DNA of 64,000 bases. It comes from CAVORB01 sp963736235 (GTDB lineage: Bacteria; Pseudomonadota; Gammaproteobacteria; Chromatiales; Chromatiaceae). A program made the position numbers and the translations under genes. The notes beneath the pieces were generated by a model that was not told the DNA's origin, did no database searches, and saw only the letters and a program-made list of their open reading frames with translations. The DNA lies in NCBI GenBank assembly GCA_963736235.1, contig CAVTOR010000001.1, positions 5,318 to 69,317 on the forward strand, read 5' to 3'. Positions 52,378 to 61,612 of this stretch are shown piece after piece. Within the stretch, counting starts at the first letter, position 1. Every line of letters begins with the position of its first letter.

Positions 52378-53238
52378 ATGGCAAAAGTGATCATCTGCGT
52401 CCACGGACGCGCGAACAAGCCGGAGCCCAAAACACTCCAGAAATGGTGGACCACGTCCATCAACGAGGGCCTGGAGAAGAACCTGGGGACCAGTCTCGGC
52501 AGCATTCCGGTGAAGATGGCGTATTACAGCGATGTCTGCTTCAAGCGACCGCTGAAGGACAAGGACAACGACGAGCCCTACCTTCCCGCCGAAGCGGACC
52601 CGCAGCGCTACCGGCGGCGCATGGTGGACCGCATTCGCGGGACTTTCGGGAGTTGGGCCGACAACCCGATCGACTGGTTGGAGGAGAACAGCGCAATCTT
52701 CTCCAAGCTGGCCAAGACCGTGCTGCGCAAGGTCATGACCGATCTCGGCGACTACTATGGCAACGAGTCCAGGCGCTCCCGCATACAGCAACGGCTGATC
52801 GACCTGATCGAGGAGCACAAGGACGACGAGATTCTGCTGCTCTCCCACTCCATGGGCACCATCGTCGCTTACGACGTGTTGCGGGATCTGGGACGATCCG
52901 AGCAGCACGCGGGGCTCACCATCGAGCACCTCGTCACCATGGGCTCGCCGCTCGGCCTGACCGCGGTGAAGGGCAACATCATCACCGAGCACAATGAACG
53001 CCTGCGCACGCCCTCCTGCGTGTCCCGAGCCTGGGTCAACTTCTCCGACCCGCAGGATTACGTCTGTGTCGACAGTCACCTTGCGGACGAGTACGACGAG
53101 AACAGCAGGCTGGTCCGCGTGAGCGACCAGATGGTCTGCAACGAGTACGTGGGAAAGAGCGGCAAGCCCAACGAGCACAAGTCGTTCGGCTATCTGCGCT
53201 CGCCGGAGGTCTCCGACCTGGTGGCACGGTTCCTCTGA
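52378..53238 (+). CDS. Alpha/beta hydrolase (lipase-like) of unknown function
   Basis: The 286-residue cytoplasmic protein starts at ATG 52378 behind GAGAGGAG. It opens MAKVIICVHGRANKPEPKTLQKWWTTSINEGLEKNLG, an HGxxxxP-type oxyanion strand. The nucleophile elbow is LLLSHSMGTIVAYDVLRDLG (S-H-S-M-G), and VTMGSPLGLTAVKGNI and WVNFSDPQDYVCVDSHLADEY supply further lipase-like motifs. The final His is probably in NEHKSFGYL. The IS remnant upstream ends about 125 bp before it. Confidence 0.85.
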   Translation: MAKVIICVHGRANKPEPKTLQKWWTTSINEGLEKNLGTSLGSIPVKMAYYSDVCFKRPLKDKDNDEPYLPAEADPQRYRRRMVDRIRGTFGSWADNPIDWLEENSAIFSKLAKTVLRKVMTDLGDYYGNESRRSRIQQRLIDLIEEHKDDEILLLSHSMGTIVAYDVLRDLGRSEQHAGLTIEHLVTMGSPLGLTAVKGNIITEHNERLRTPSCVSRAWVNFSDPQDYVCVDSHLADEYDENSRLVRVSDQMVCNEYVGKSGKPNEHKSFGYLRSPEVSDLVARFL

Positions 53239-53266
53239 AGCCGCGGGCAGCGAACCGGCCAGCGGG

Positions 53267-53987
53267 CTACTCGAACGCGACGCGCGCGCTCAGTTTGTAA
53301 CCCACGCCGCGCACGGTCTCGATCAGGCGCGGGATCTGAGGGTCCTCCTCGATCTTCTTCCGCAGCTTCCCGACCAGGACGTCGACGCTGCGGTCCTCCG
53401 GCGACCAGTTGCGCCCGGCCACGAGGTCCATGATGGCATCCCGGGTGAGTACGCGCTTCGGGTGCCGAGCAAAGGCAGCGAGCAGTTGAAACTCGTGCGA
53501 GGTCAGGCTGACCGTTCCCCGCGCGGGCGAGGTCAGCTCGTAGGAGCCCAGGTCCAGCGTCCATCCGGCAAAACGGGCCACGGTGCCGTCCGCGTCCGTG
53601 GTCACTGCCCTGCCCGCCGACGCGCGGCGGAGCACGCTGCGCACCCGGGCAAGCAGCTCGCGCTCGTCGAAGGGCTTGGTGACATAGTCGTCGGCGCCGA
53701 GCTCCAGACCCACCACCTTGTCCACGGTGTCGGCTTTGCCCGTCAGGATAACGACCGCCACGTCAGAGGTTGCGCGCAGCTCCCGGGCCAGGCTGAACCC
53801 GTCCTCGTCGGGCAGCATCAGATCGAGCAGAACCAGGTCCGGTCTCGCCGTCGCCAGCTTCTCGCGCATCTCGGCGCCGGTGGTAGCGGTGCGAGTCTCG
53901 TAACCCTCCCTCTCGAAATAGCGCCCTAACGCCCGGCACAACCTGCGGATCGTCATCAACGATCAGAATGCTGGCTGCCGCTGACAT
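53267..53987 (-). CDS. OmpR/PhoB-type response regulator (one frameshift)
   Basis: From ATG 53987 the first frame gives MSAAASILIVDDDPQV with the acidic pair. A frameshift near 53935-53945 leads into LCRALGRYFEREGYETRTATTGAEMREKL, then the phosphoacceptor Asp in DLVLLDLMLPDEDG, the Thr/Lys switch residues in VVILTGKAD and YVTKPF, and a winged-helix domain (SLTSHEFQLLAAFARHPKRVLTRDAIMDLVAGRNWSPEDRSVDVLVGKLRKKIEEDPQIPRLIETVRGVGYKL). Joined length is about 239. It is divergent from the sensor kinase region that starts near 54200, its likely partner. Confidence 0.88.
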
Positions 53988-54199
53988 GCGGGCGCTCCCT
54001 CCTGCGAACATGGGTGCCGGTCGTGCCGGCGAAACCTCTTCCCGCCGGATTATATCCGGAGGATTTCACCACAAGGCGAGAACGACGACAGGTCGCGAGC
54101 CGGCCAGCGCCGGTGCGAGCTATCCTCAAGCTACTACCGATGGGAGCATCGCGGCGGCTTCTCGCGCCTCCGCTCGCCGCCACCGCAGGCGGAGCCCGG

Positions 54200-56878
54200 G
54201 TGACCGAGAGCAAGCGAATCGTCTGGTTGATTCGTCGATCATGATGGCGGCGGTCACGGTCAGCACCGCGGTGGCGGTCAGCGGTGTTGTACCGGACCGC
54301 CTTCGAGCAGGAGCGGGCGCATCTGCTCCAGAACGTGGACGATCAGGCCCACCTCATGGACGCGGTGGCGCGCTTCGACCGCGCGCAACACCGGGAAGCT
54401 CGCGCGACATCCGAGGCCGCCACGCCTGTCGCAGATCGAGAGTGCCTTCGATCATTACCCGAGCGATGGCCAGATCGCCGAGATCACCGTCGCGCAGCGG
54501 AAAGGGGACGAGATCGTCTATCTGGTCACGCATGGCCGCGTGGCAGACCAGCAAATCGAGCCCATCCCCTTCGCCTCCGAGCTCGCCGAGCCGATGCGGC
54601 GGGCGCTCTCCGGCCAGTCGGGGTCGATGATCGGCCTCGACTACCGCGGGGTCGAGGTCCTCGCCGCCTATCAGCCGGTACCCATTCTCAATGCTGGCGT
54701 GGTGGCGAAGATGGATCTCGCCGATATCCGCGCGCCCTTCCTGCGGGGCGCGGCCATGGTGATCGGGCTGGCTCTGGTGCTCGTCACCGCAGGGACCGTG
54801 CTGTTCGTGCGTCTCACCAACCCGATGGTCAAACACCTGACCGAGACCGAGCAACGCTACCAGCGCATCTTCTGCGGCGCACCGGTGCCGATCTGGGAGC
54901 AGGACTTCTCCGACGTCGGCGAGGCCCTGCAAGATCTCAGGAAGTCCGGCGTGGCAGAGCTCGAGCCGTACCTCGCTGACAACCCCGAGGCACTGCGGCA
55001 ACTTGTCCGGCAAGGTCCGGGTCAAGGAGGCGAACGCGGCGGCGTTGAAGCTCTTCGGCGCGCGCTCGGGCAGGCAGTTCGTCGCCTGGTTCGAACGGAG
55101 TCTTCCTCCCCGCCACCCTCGACCTCGCTGCCGATGAAGCTGCAAGCACTCTGGGAAGGCCGCGAGGCGCTGCTGCAATCGTACCTTTCAGCGTAAGGAG
55201 CCTGGACGGCAGGGACCTGACGGTCATCCTGTCCATGGTGATCCCGAGCGCCGAGCGACGGATACCACAGCGTCGCCGGTCTCAGCCCTCGACGTGACGG
55301 CGGAGGTGAATCTGCGCCAACGCGAGGAGGAGCTCGCGCTGATCCTGGCGTCCACCGGCGAGGGAATCTTCGGCATGGACAACAAGGGACGATGCACCTT
55401 CGTCAATCGCGCGGCCCTGCAGATGCTCGGCTACCAGGACGAGAGGCGAACTGCTCGGCCGGGAGATGCACTCCCTGATCCACCACACCTGCCGCGATGG
55501 CACGCCGCTCCCTGCCAGAGGATTGCCCGATCTACCGGGCCTGCCGCGAGAATGCGGTGGTGCGCCTCGAGGAGGAGGCTGTTCTGGCGTGCCGACGGCA
55601 CGAGTTTTCCCGCGGAGTGCCGCTCCTACCCCATGGTGAGGGACGGGACGGCCGTGGGTACGGTGGTCACCTTCACCGACATCACGGAGCGCAAGGAGCG
55701 GGACGCCCAGACTCCTCCACGCCCAGAAGATGGAGGTCATCGGCCAGCTCACAGGTGGTATTGCGCACGATTTCAACAACCTGCTCGCGATCATTCTGAC
55801 CAATCTCCACTTCCTTGAGGAGAGATTTGGGACGAAGCGGATGAGGAGACGGTCGAGCTCATTGCGGACGCCACCTCCGCTGCGGCACAGGACGGCGGCC
55901 TCGCTGACGCGACCGCCTGCTGGCCTTCGCCCGCAGGCAGCCGCTGGAGCCGCAGTGGATGGATCTCAGATGCTGTTCATCGACCATACCGCCGGTTTCT
56001 GCGCCGGGTGACTGGCGAGGGCATCGAGCTGGTCGTGCGACCGAGCGGCGGGCCTCTGCCCGTCCACGTCGACCGCCAACAGCTCGAGAACGCGATCCTC
56101 AACCTGACGCATCAACGCCCGGGACGCAATGCCGGAAGGCGGCATGCTGACGATCGAGGCAAGGCGCGGCACCGCATCGTTGGAGAAGGGGCATCGTCGC
56201 TCCGGGCTCTGCCGGCCGGCAGCTACGTGGTCGTCAGCGTCGCCGACACGGGGGTCGGGATGTCCCCCGAAGCGCTGCAGCGTGCCGTGGAGCCGTTCTA
56301 CTCGACCAAACCGATGGGCAAAGGCAGCGGGCTGGGCCTGAGCAGCGCGTTAGGATTTGCGCAGCAGTCCGGCGGCGACTTGAGATCAGGAGCGTTCCCG
56401 ACCAGGGTACGACGCGTCTCCATTTATCTGCCCGAGGCGGTCCCTGCGCAAGACGACACGAGCGTGAGCAGGCCCGGCGCCACGGACGCCGTCGACAGTC
56501 CGGAAAAGCGGCGACGATTCTCGTCGTGGAGGACGAACAGCGTACCCGCCGGTCTCGCCAAGCGGACCTTGTCCGAACTGGGTTACCAGCGTGCTCGAGG
56601 CGGACAACGCGGACGAGGCCGCCCGACTCATCGAGAACGGACGCCAGACGTCGATCTGCTGTTCACGGACCTGGTCATGCCCGGCGAGCTCGACGGCCTC
56701 AAGCTCGGGCTGCTGGGCGCGGGAGCACCGCCCCAGGCTGAAGGTGCTGCTGACCAGCGGCTTCCCGCAAGGCATGACCGAGAACGAGGTGCCGGGAGTC
56801 GATCCGCTTCCCTTCCTGATGAAGCCCTATTCGAAGCAAACGCTGCAAGAGGCGGTTGAGGCCCTCCTCCGCACCTGA
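54200..56878 (+). pseudogene. Hybrid sensor histidine kinase with receiver, many frameshifts
   Basis: Pieces in all three frames line up as one protein of about 880 residues. It has a membrane segment (MMAAVTVSTAVAV), an extracytoplasmic sensor (LYRTAFEQERAHLLQNVDDQAHLMD...SMIGLDYRGVEVLAAYQPVPI), a second span (RGAAMVIGLALVLVTAGTVLFV) and two PAS domains (EEELALILASTGEGIFGMDNKGRCTFVN; MVRDGTAVGTVVTFTDITERK). Then come HisKA (GQLTGGIAHDFNNLLAIIL, His phosphoacceptor), an ATPase (SYVVVSVADTGVGMSP, FYSTKPMGKGSGLGLSSALGFAQQSGGD) and a C-terminal receiver (FLMKPYSKQTLQEAVEALL). At least eight frame changes are needed. The start GTG 54200 follows GGAG. Either an error-rich stretch or a dead gene. 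Confidence 0.75.
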
Positions 56879-56993
56879 ACGTCCTGGGAAACCTCGCGAT
56901 CAAGACAAAGGAAATCCCACGTCGCACATGGCTCGGATTACGGGGGGTAATCCGTTGCGCTTCACCCTGTAGCAACGGTTTCGAAACGCAGAA

Positions 56994-58833
56994 ATCGGGA
57001 TAGGGGCGGTCAGCATAGCTGACCGAGCCCCTCCCACACCACCCGGCATGCGGGTCCGCACCGGGCGGTTCGAGAAGTTGAGGTCATGAGAGCCGGGGCA
57101 CACCGAGCCGGTCGAAGTAGGCAATCGGCATCACCCGATTCAGCGCGCATGCGGCTGTTACGCCACCAGCGGCGACTGTTCGCAGCAATCCGTGCGCGCC
57201 CGTGTCCGGAGCGCCCAGAGCCAGCAACTCCCGGTACATCGTCTTGCCCCGACGCCAGTGCTTGAGCTGCAGCGCCCGCAACCGATGGCGCAACCACTCG
57301 TCGAGTCGACGAAACACCCCCGGCGTCTGCGCCAAGCCGGAAGTAGGCCTTCCAGCCCGGCAGATACGTCCGAAGTCGCTCCACCACCTCCGGCAGGCTT
57401 CGCCCACCGGAGCGCCGCGTCAGTTGTCGGATGCGTTGCTTGAAGGTCGTCAGTGCCTTTCGCGCCACCGCGCACTTGATCCGATCGCCTGCACTGCGCC
57501 ACAAACTCGTAGCCCAGAAATTTGCGACCGGTCGCCGGAGCGACAGCACGTCTTGGCCTCATTGACCTTGAGGTGGAGCCGTGTCATAGAGCGCGACGCA
57601 GACCCTTCAATACCCGTTCGCCCGCCCGCTGACTGCGAACATACACATTGCAGTCATCGGCGTAGCGCACGAAGCGATGGCCGCGCTTCTCAAGTTCCCG
57701 ATCCACTTCGTCCAGCAGCACGTTGGCCAGTAGCGGTGACAGCGGCCCGCCTTGCGGCGTGCCCTCGTAACGCTCCATGACCACACCACCATCCAGAAAC
57801 CCGGCTACCAGATAGCGACGAATCAGCCGCAGAACGGCCTTGTCGTCGATCCGCCGCGATAACCGATCCATCAGGATGTCGTGATTGACCCGGTCGAAGA
57901 ACTTCTCCAGATCCACATCGACCACCACCCGGTAGCCAGTCCTGCACATAGCGCTGTGCCATACCGCACCGCATCGTGCGCGCGGCGCCCGGGTCGGAAG
58001 CCATAGCTGTGTTCGGTGAACGTTGGATCAATCATCGGCTGGAGGACTTGCAGTAGGGCTTGCTGAATCAGCCGATCAGTCACCGTCGGGATCCCCAGTT
58101 CCCGCTATCCCGCCTCCGGCTTCGGAATCTGAACACGCCGCACCGGCTCGGGCCGATAGCTGCCGCCTCAGTAACATGTCCCGAATCTCGGGGCCAGTGC
58201 GGTCTTCAGGTAATCCGCCGTTTGTCGCAATGTCAATCCATCCACCCCGCACTGCCCGGTTGGCCTTGACTCGTTTCCACGCATGCTCATGTTTGCTCTC
58301 GCGAGCATCGCTGCGAGCAGCGTCTCGACCCTGAGCCATCGTTTCCCTGCCGGGCCGGTCCGCGTTTCATCACGCCCGATCCACCGCTGGCTTCACCTCG
58401 CCTCGCTCGGCTCGCCCCGGTTGCTCTGGCTTCTGATGCACTTGCTTTGACTCAATGACATGTCTCTGGCTCTTCTTCTCGTTCGGCCCTTCGCTTCTGC
58501 AGCTACTATGGCCTCTGCTGACTTCTCGCTCCGGCTTTCACCGTTGCCCTTTCAGGCATAAGGCGAGATCTCCCCAGGTAAGAACGCACTCCTTCACTGC
58601 ACAACCGCCAGATTTACGCCGCTTCGCCTTGATCACGAGAGCTTCGTGGTTTGTTGCCCACTCGCCCTGCTCGGCAACGCCTTCTATCCGATTCTTGTCC
58701 ATCGGCTCGCAGCTTCGATCCACGCTTCCTCCCCACACTCGGTCACCCTCATGCAGTTGCGCTTCACTTCGTTCGCTGTGATCAACTCACGGTGGGACTT
58801 GCACCCACAAGAGTGCGCCCATGCTGGGCGCAC
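56994..58833 (-). mobile_element. Group II intron with reverse transcriptase
   Basis: The 5' end on the minus strand is GTGCGCCCAGCATGGGCGCA (58833 down), and the 3' end is CCCCTATCCCGAT (to 56994). Just before it, 57037-57072 read on the minus strand has a domain V-type hairpin (GAACCGCCCGGTGCGGACCC and its partner strand ATGCCGGGTGG), with domain VI after it. Between lies a reverse transcriptase/maturase. The intron begins directly after a rho-independent terminator (58834-58861), an insertion habit known for group IIC introns. Class is not assigned firmly. Confidence 0.8.
57084..58339 (-). pseudogene. ltrA: Group II intron reverse transcriptase/maturase (multiply frameshifted)
   Basis: Coding sense recovers AWKRVKANRAVRGG near the N-terminus, TDRLIQQALLQVLQPMIDPTFTEHSYGFRPGRRAHDAVRYG, VVDVDLEKFFDRVNHDILMDRLSRRI, EGTPQGGPLSPLLANVLLDEVDRELEKRGHRFVRYADDCNVYV (catalytic YADD) and the maturase part KALTTFKQRIRQLTRRSGGRSLPEVVERLRTYLPGWKAYFRL...RLDEWLRHRLRALQLKHWRRGKTMYRELLALG. 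Frame changes occur near 58140, 57950, 57590, 57500 and 57330. All catalytic motifs are intact, so the enzyme may be whole in the real genome. Confidence 0.82.
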
Positions 58834-58861
58834 AACAAAAACCCCCGGCGATGCCCGGGGG
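58834..58861 (-). terminator. Rho-independent terminator
   Basis: The minus-strand hairpin CCCCCGGGCATCGCCGGGGG is followed by TTTTTGTT. It ends the transcript of the secreted-protein gene that stops at 58926. The group II intron 5' end abuts it exactly. Confidence 0.88.
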
Positions 58862-58925
58862 TTGACTATGGCGCATCCCCGGTCACTTCCGGGGATGCCC
58901 TGTCGCTTGGTCTTACCGGCCCCGA

Positions 58926-60531
58926 TCACCGGATGATCTGGGTCGTGGTGCTGACGCTGTTGTTCGCCGAGTTCACATCGAAGGGCGCCGCCACGGTCGC
59001 CGTCCAGAATATCCGGTTGGGCACCCAGGACGCCGTGATGTCGATCGGGAACGTCCAGGCTTGGCTCGCGCCGGCCGCCAGGTTAGCGAACGGGAACGTC
59101 AGAGGTGCGACGAGCGCGCACCCCATTGTAGTTGGTGCCCGTGACCGTGACACTGCCGGTCGCCGCATCCGGGCCCTCGTTGGCAACCGTCACCGTTCCC
59201 TCCCGCTCCGTGCCGAACACCATGCGCACCGGCACCTGGAGACCGGACACAGAGCTGATGGAGACGTCATAGGCCGTCTCGTGCGGGGCACCGCAGGTCA
59301 GCAGTGTCTCGTAGCCGCTCAGCACCGGGTGGCTGTGCATGAACTCGATGACCGCACGGGCATCGTCTGCCGCCTGGGCGAGTCCCCCGATATTGCCGCC
59401 CTGGAAACCCGGCAGGTAGTCGGTCACGTCCGCCGTATCGAGATCCGGGAACACGGCGGGCAGGATCGGACCTCGACGATCCAGAACAGAGGCTCGCCCC
59501 CCACAGACCCGGTGCCCGGGTAGACGTCCAGATACTCGAACCAGCCTTCTTCCGGATCTCCGGCAGGGACGAATGCCGGCTCGGGCAGGCTACTGTAGGT
59601 CTGTCCACGCTCGTACTGATAGCCGCCATAATTCAGGAAGCATTTCTCGACCGGTTGCACGACGCCCTGGACCTCCTGCCTGATGTTGATGCAGATCGGC
59701 GGCCCCAAAGCGGTCTCGGGCAGCTCCGAGAGGCCCAGGATCTGGTTCAGGTAGACCACCAGGTCCACGTCAACAAGCCGCCCTTGTCCGAAGCCGCGCC
59801 GAGTCCCTTGGCGGCTGCATCGAGAATGCCGTAGGCCGAGAAGGGTTGGGGCAACTCGATTGCGGGATCACCCAGCTCTCCCCTGACGATCATCTCCTTG
59901 TAGATGGCCAGGTTCTGCAAGGGCGAGTCTACGGCGCTCGTCATGTACTCCAGGGTGTCGCCATCACCGTCGGCGTCGTTGATGTCCTGGCTCGTGTAGA
60001 CCAGCCGTCCGGCAGGATCGAGACTGATGCAGTCGGCGGTGGCCAGCTTGACGACGACGTCGTCCAACTGACGCGCCAGTACGTCTTCCGGCGCCCGAGC
60101 GACGTTCATGCGCCCGAAGTCCACCTCCTGCGTATAGCTGGCGTATTCCTCCAGCACCGCGCAGGTGATCTGGTCAACCGGGATCAGGCAGAACTCGCCG
60201 GTCGAGTTCATTTCGCAGCCGTCGAAGACAACACCGGCGGCGGCTATCGGCTGCTGACACTGCCCTGCCTGGACCATTGTTCCGGGAGGGCTTTCCGGGT
60301 CGGGATCTGGCAGCTCATGTGCCGGGGTCAAAGTGGGGATGCCGTTCGGATGGCGATCGAGTACAAAAAGATCGCCGTAATCGGGCGCACCACCTCCTCC
60401 TCCGCCACCTCCCCGCCACCTCCTCCGCCTCCTCCTCCGTCACCGGGGGCGGCGAGGACCGCGGCCGGACAGGCCAGCAAGGCCGCAAACAGGAAAGATA
60501 CAAGGGGATTGACCGATGTTCGCCTATTCAT
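58926..60531 (-). pseudogene. Large secreted protein with Gly tract and CARDB-like end, frameshifted
   Basis: Starting at ATG 60531 the frame shows a signal peptide (VSFLFAALLACPAAVLAAPG) and then a poly-glycine tract (nine Gly) with EVAEEE. Later frames continue ELPDPDPESPPGTMVQAGQCQQPI...CEMNSTGEFCLIPVDQITCAVLEEYASYTQEVDFGRMNVARAPEDVLARQLDDVVVKLATADCISLDPAGRLVYTSQ. Next comes VDLVVYLNQILGLSELPETALGPPICINIRQEV, then DTADVTDYLPGFQGGNIGGLAQAADDARAVIEFMHSHPVLSGYE. It ends with a beta-sandwich, REGTVTVANEGPDAATGSVTV...WTFPIDITASWVPNRIFWTATVAAP. At least four frameshifts break it (near 60400, 59770, 59460 and 59120). I recognise no named family apart from the CARDB-like end. About 530 residues if repaired. 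Confidence 0.7.
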
Positions 60532-60974
60532 GATGTTGACTCCTCTCCCCAAGTCATCGCGCGCCGCAGTGGATCGCCGTGGGGTTGCGGTAGGTACCAT
60601 TCCGTGGGGGATGGCTCCACTGCTGCCGCCTGTCAGGCGAGCACTCTAAAGTTCTCCGTGACCACGGGTGTCTCGCATTGGGCACGCCCAGCCCATCGGT
60701 GCTTCCGCCTTCAAAGGCAAAGCTAGCACCGGGCCGTAAGCCAACTGCATACCTGCCGTAACGATCGTGTAATTTTTGCGTTTTGATTTGCAGCAATACA
60801 TCTACCGGATCGCTCTTGGAGGTGGACACGGTAGCGATGGAGCTAGAAGAGGAGCTAGAGGAGGCGGCAAATCCGCGCAGAAACGCTGGGCTTCTCTCGC
60901 GGTAGCACAAGCCTTCACTCCGCCCGCGGAACGCAGGTCGGTGAAGGGGTGCGGGGCCTACCCTGGTCAAGTCA

Positions 60975-61367
60975 TTGCGGCGTCCCGCTCTGCCTGTCCC
61001 GCCGCCGACATGCTTCGGCGCCAGCATTCCCGCGCGGAACCCAGGATTCGCCCGTCGACAAATCATTACCGAATCTTTACGCGTCCTTAACGGATATCGA
61101 GTCGGCGCCTTACATCCGATTGCTATTTTGCAGTTGCTGGCTTCGGCCGATGACGACCATCCAACTGCGGCGGCCGAACGGCGCGGGAGTCAAGGGGCTC
61201 GCCGCAATGCGCAAGCACCGGTTCCTGGACCCGAAGCATCGGCTCTGCGCGTTTCATCCAGACACGAGTCTTCGGCACTCCGGCCGGTCCATTCCGCGGA
61301 AGTCGAGCCTACCGACATCTTTGACGTCGTCGACGATGGGAGGCCCATGTTGATGGGAAAGTTCTGA
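60975..61367 (+). CDS. Possible small protein of unknown function
   Basis: The 130-residue frame has no signal peptide and no recognised domain. Its second half is rich in Ala, Arg and Ser. In favour of coding are its position 46 bp before a strong terminator and the balanced C-terminal stretch VEPTDIFDVVDDGRPMLMGKF. Against it are an arginine/alanine-rich composition typical of chance frames in GC-rich DNA and no clear ribosome site. Confidence 0.28.
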   Translation: MRRPALPVPPPTCFGASIPARNPGFARRQIITESLRVLNGYRVGALHPIAILQLLASADDDHPTAAAERRGSQGARRNAQAPVPGPEASALRVSSRHESSALRPVHSAEVEPTDIFDVVDDGRPMLMGKF

Positions 61368-61413
61368 GCGCTGACGAACATCTCCGCAGACGGGGACACT
61401 CCTCCTCCCCCTT

Positions 61414-61440
61414 AGCCGCCGCCAGGCGGCTTTTTGTTTT
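61414..61440 (+). terminator. Rho-independent terminator
   Basis: The stem AGCCGCC-GCCA-GGCGGCT (61414-61431) is followed by TTTTGTTTT. It ends a plus-strand transcript from the 60600-61370 region, whose gene is uncertain. Confidence 0.85.
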
Positions 61441-61612
61441 CCGGATCCGAGCGGAGGGCCCCAACCCTCGGCAATGGCCATCGAGATCGCGCGGAATCCC
61501 GCTTCGATAGACGGGTTTCCACGCCCCCTGGCCGCTGTCCGCCGCCGCTGCCGCTGCCGCTGCCGCTGCGCTACAATTTGTGCGCTGCAAAACTCCCCCG
61601 CCGAGCCGTCCC

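Larger units (their letters stand above)
60532..61612. other. Long intergenic region with one possible small gene and a terminator
   Basis: Two overlapping plus-strand frames exist, 60949-61353 and 60975-61367. The second ends EVEPTDIFDVVDDGRPMLMGKF immediately before a strong intrinsic terminator and might be real, but nothing in it matches a family. Immediately before 61613 the DNA has CCGCTG tandem repeats (about 61545-61568). AT-rich 60760-60800 could hold a promoter. Confidence 0.4.
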
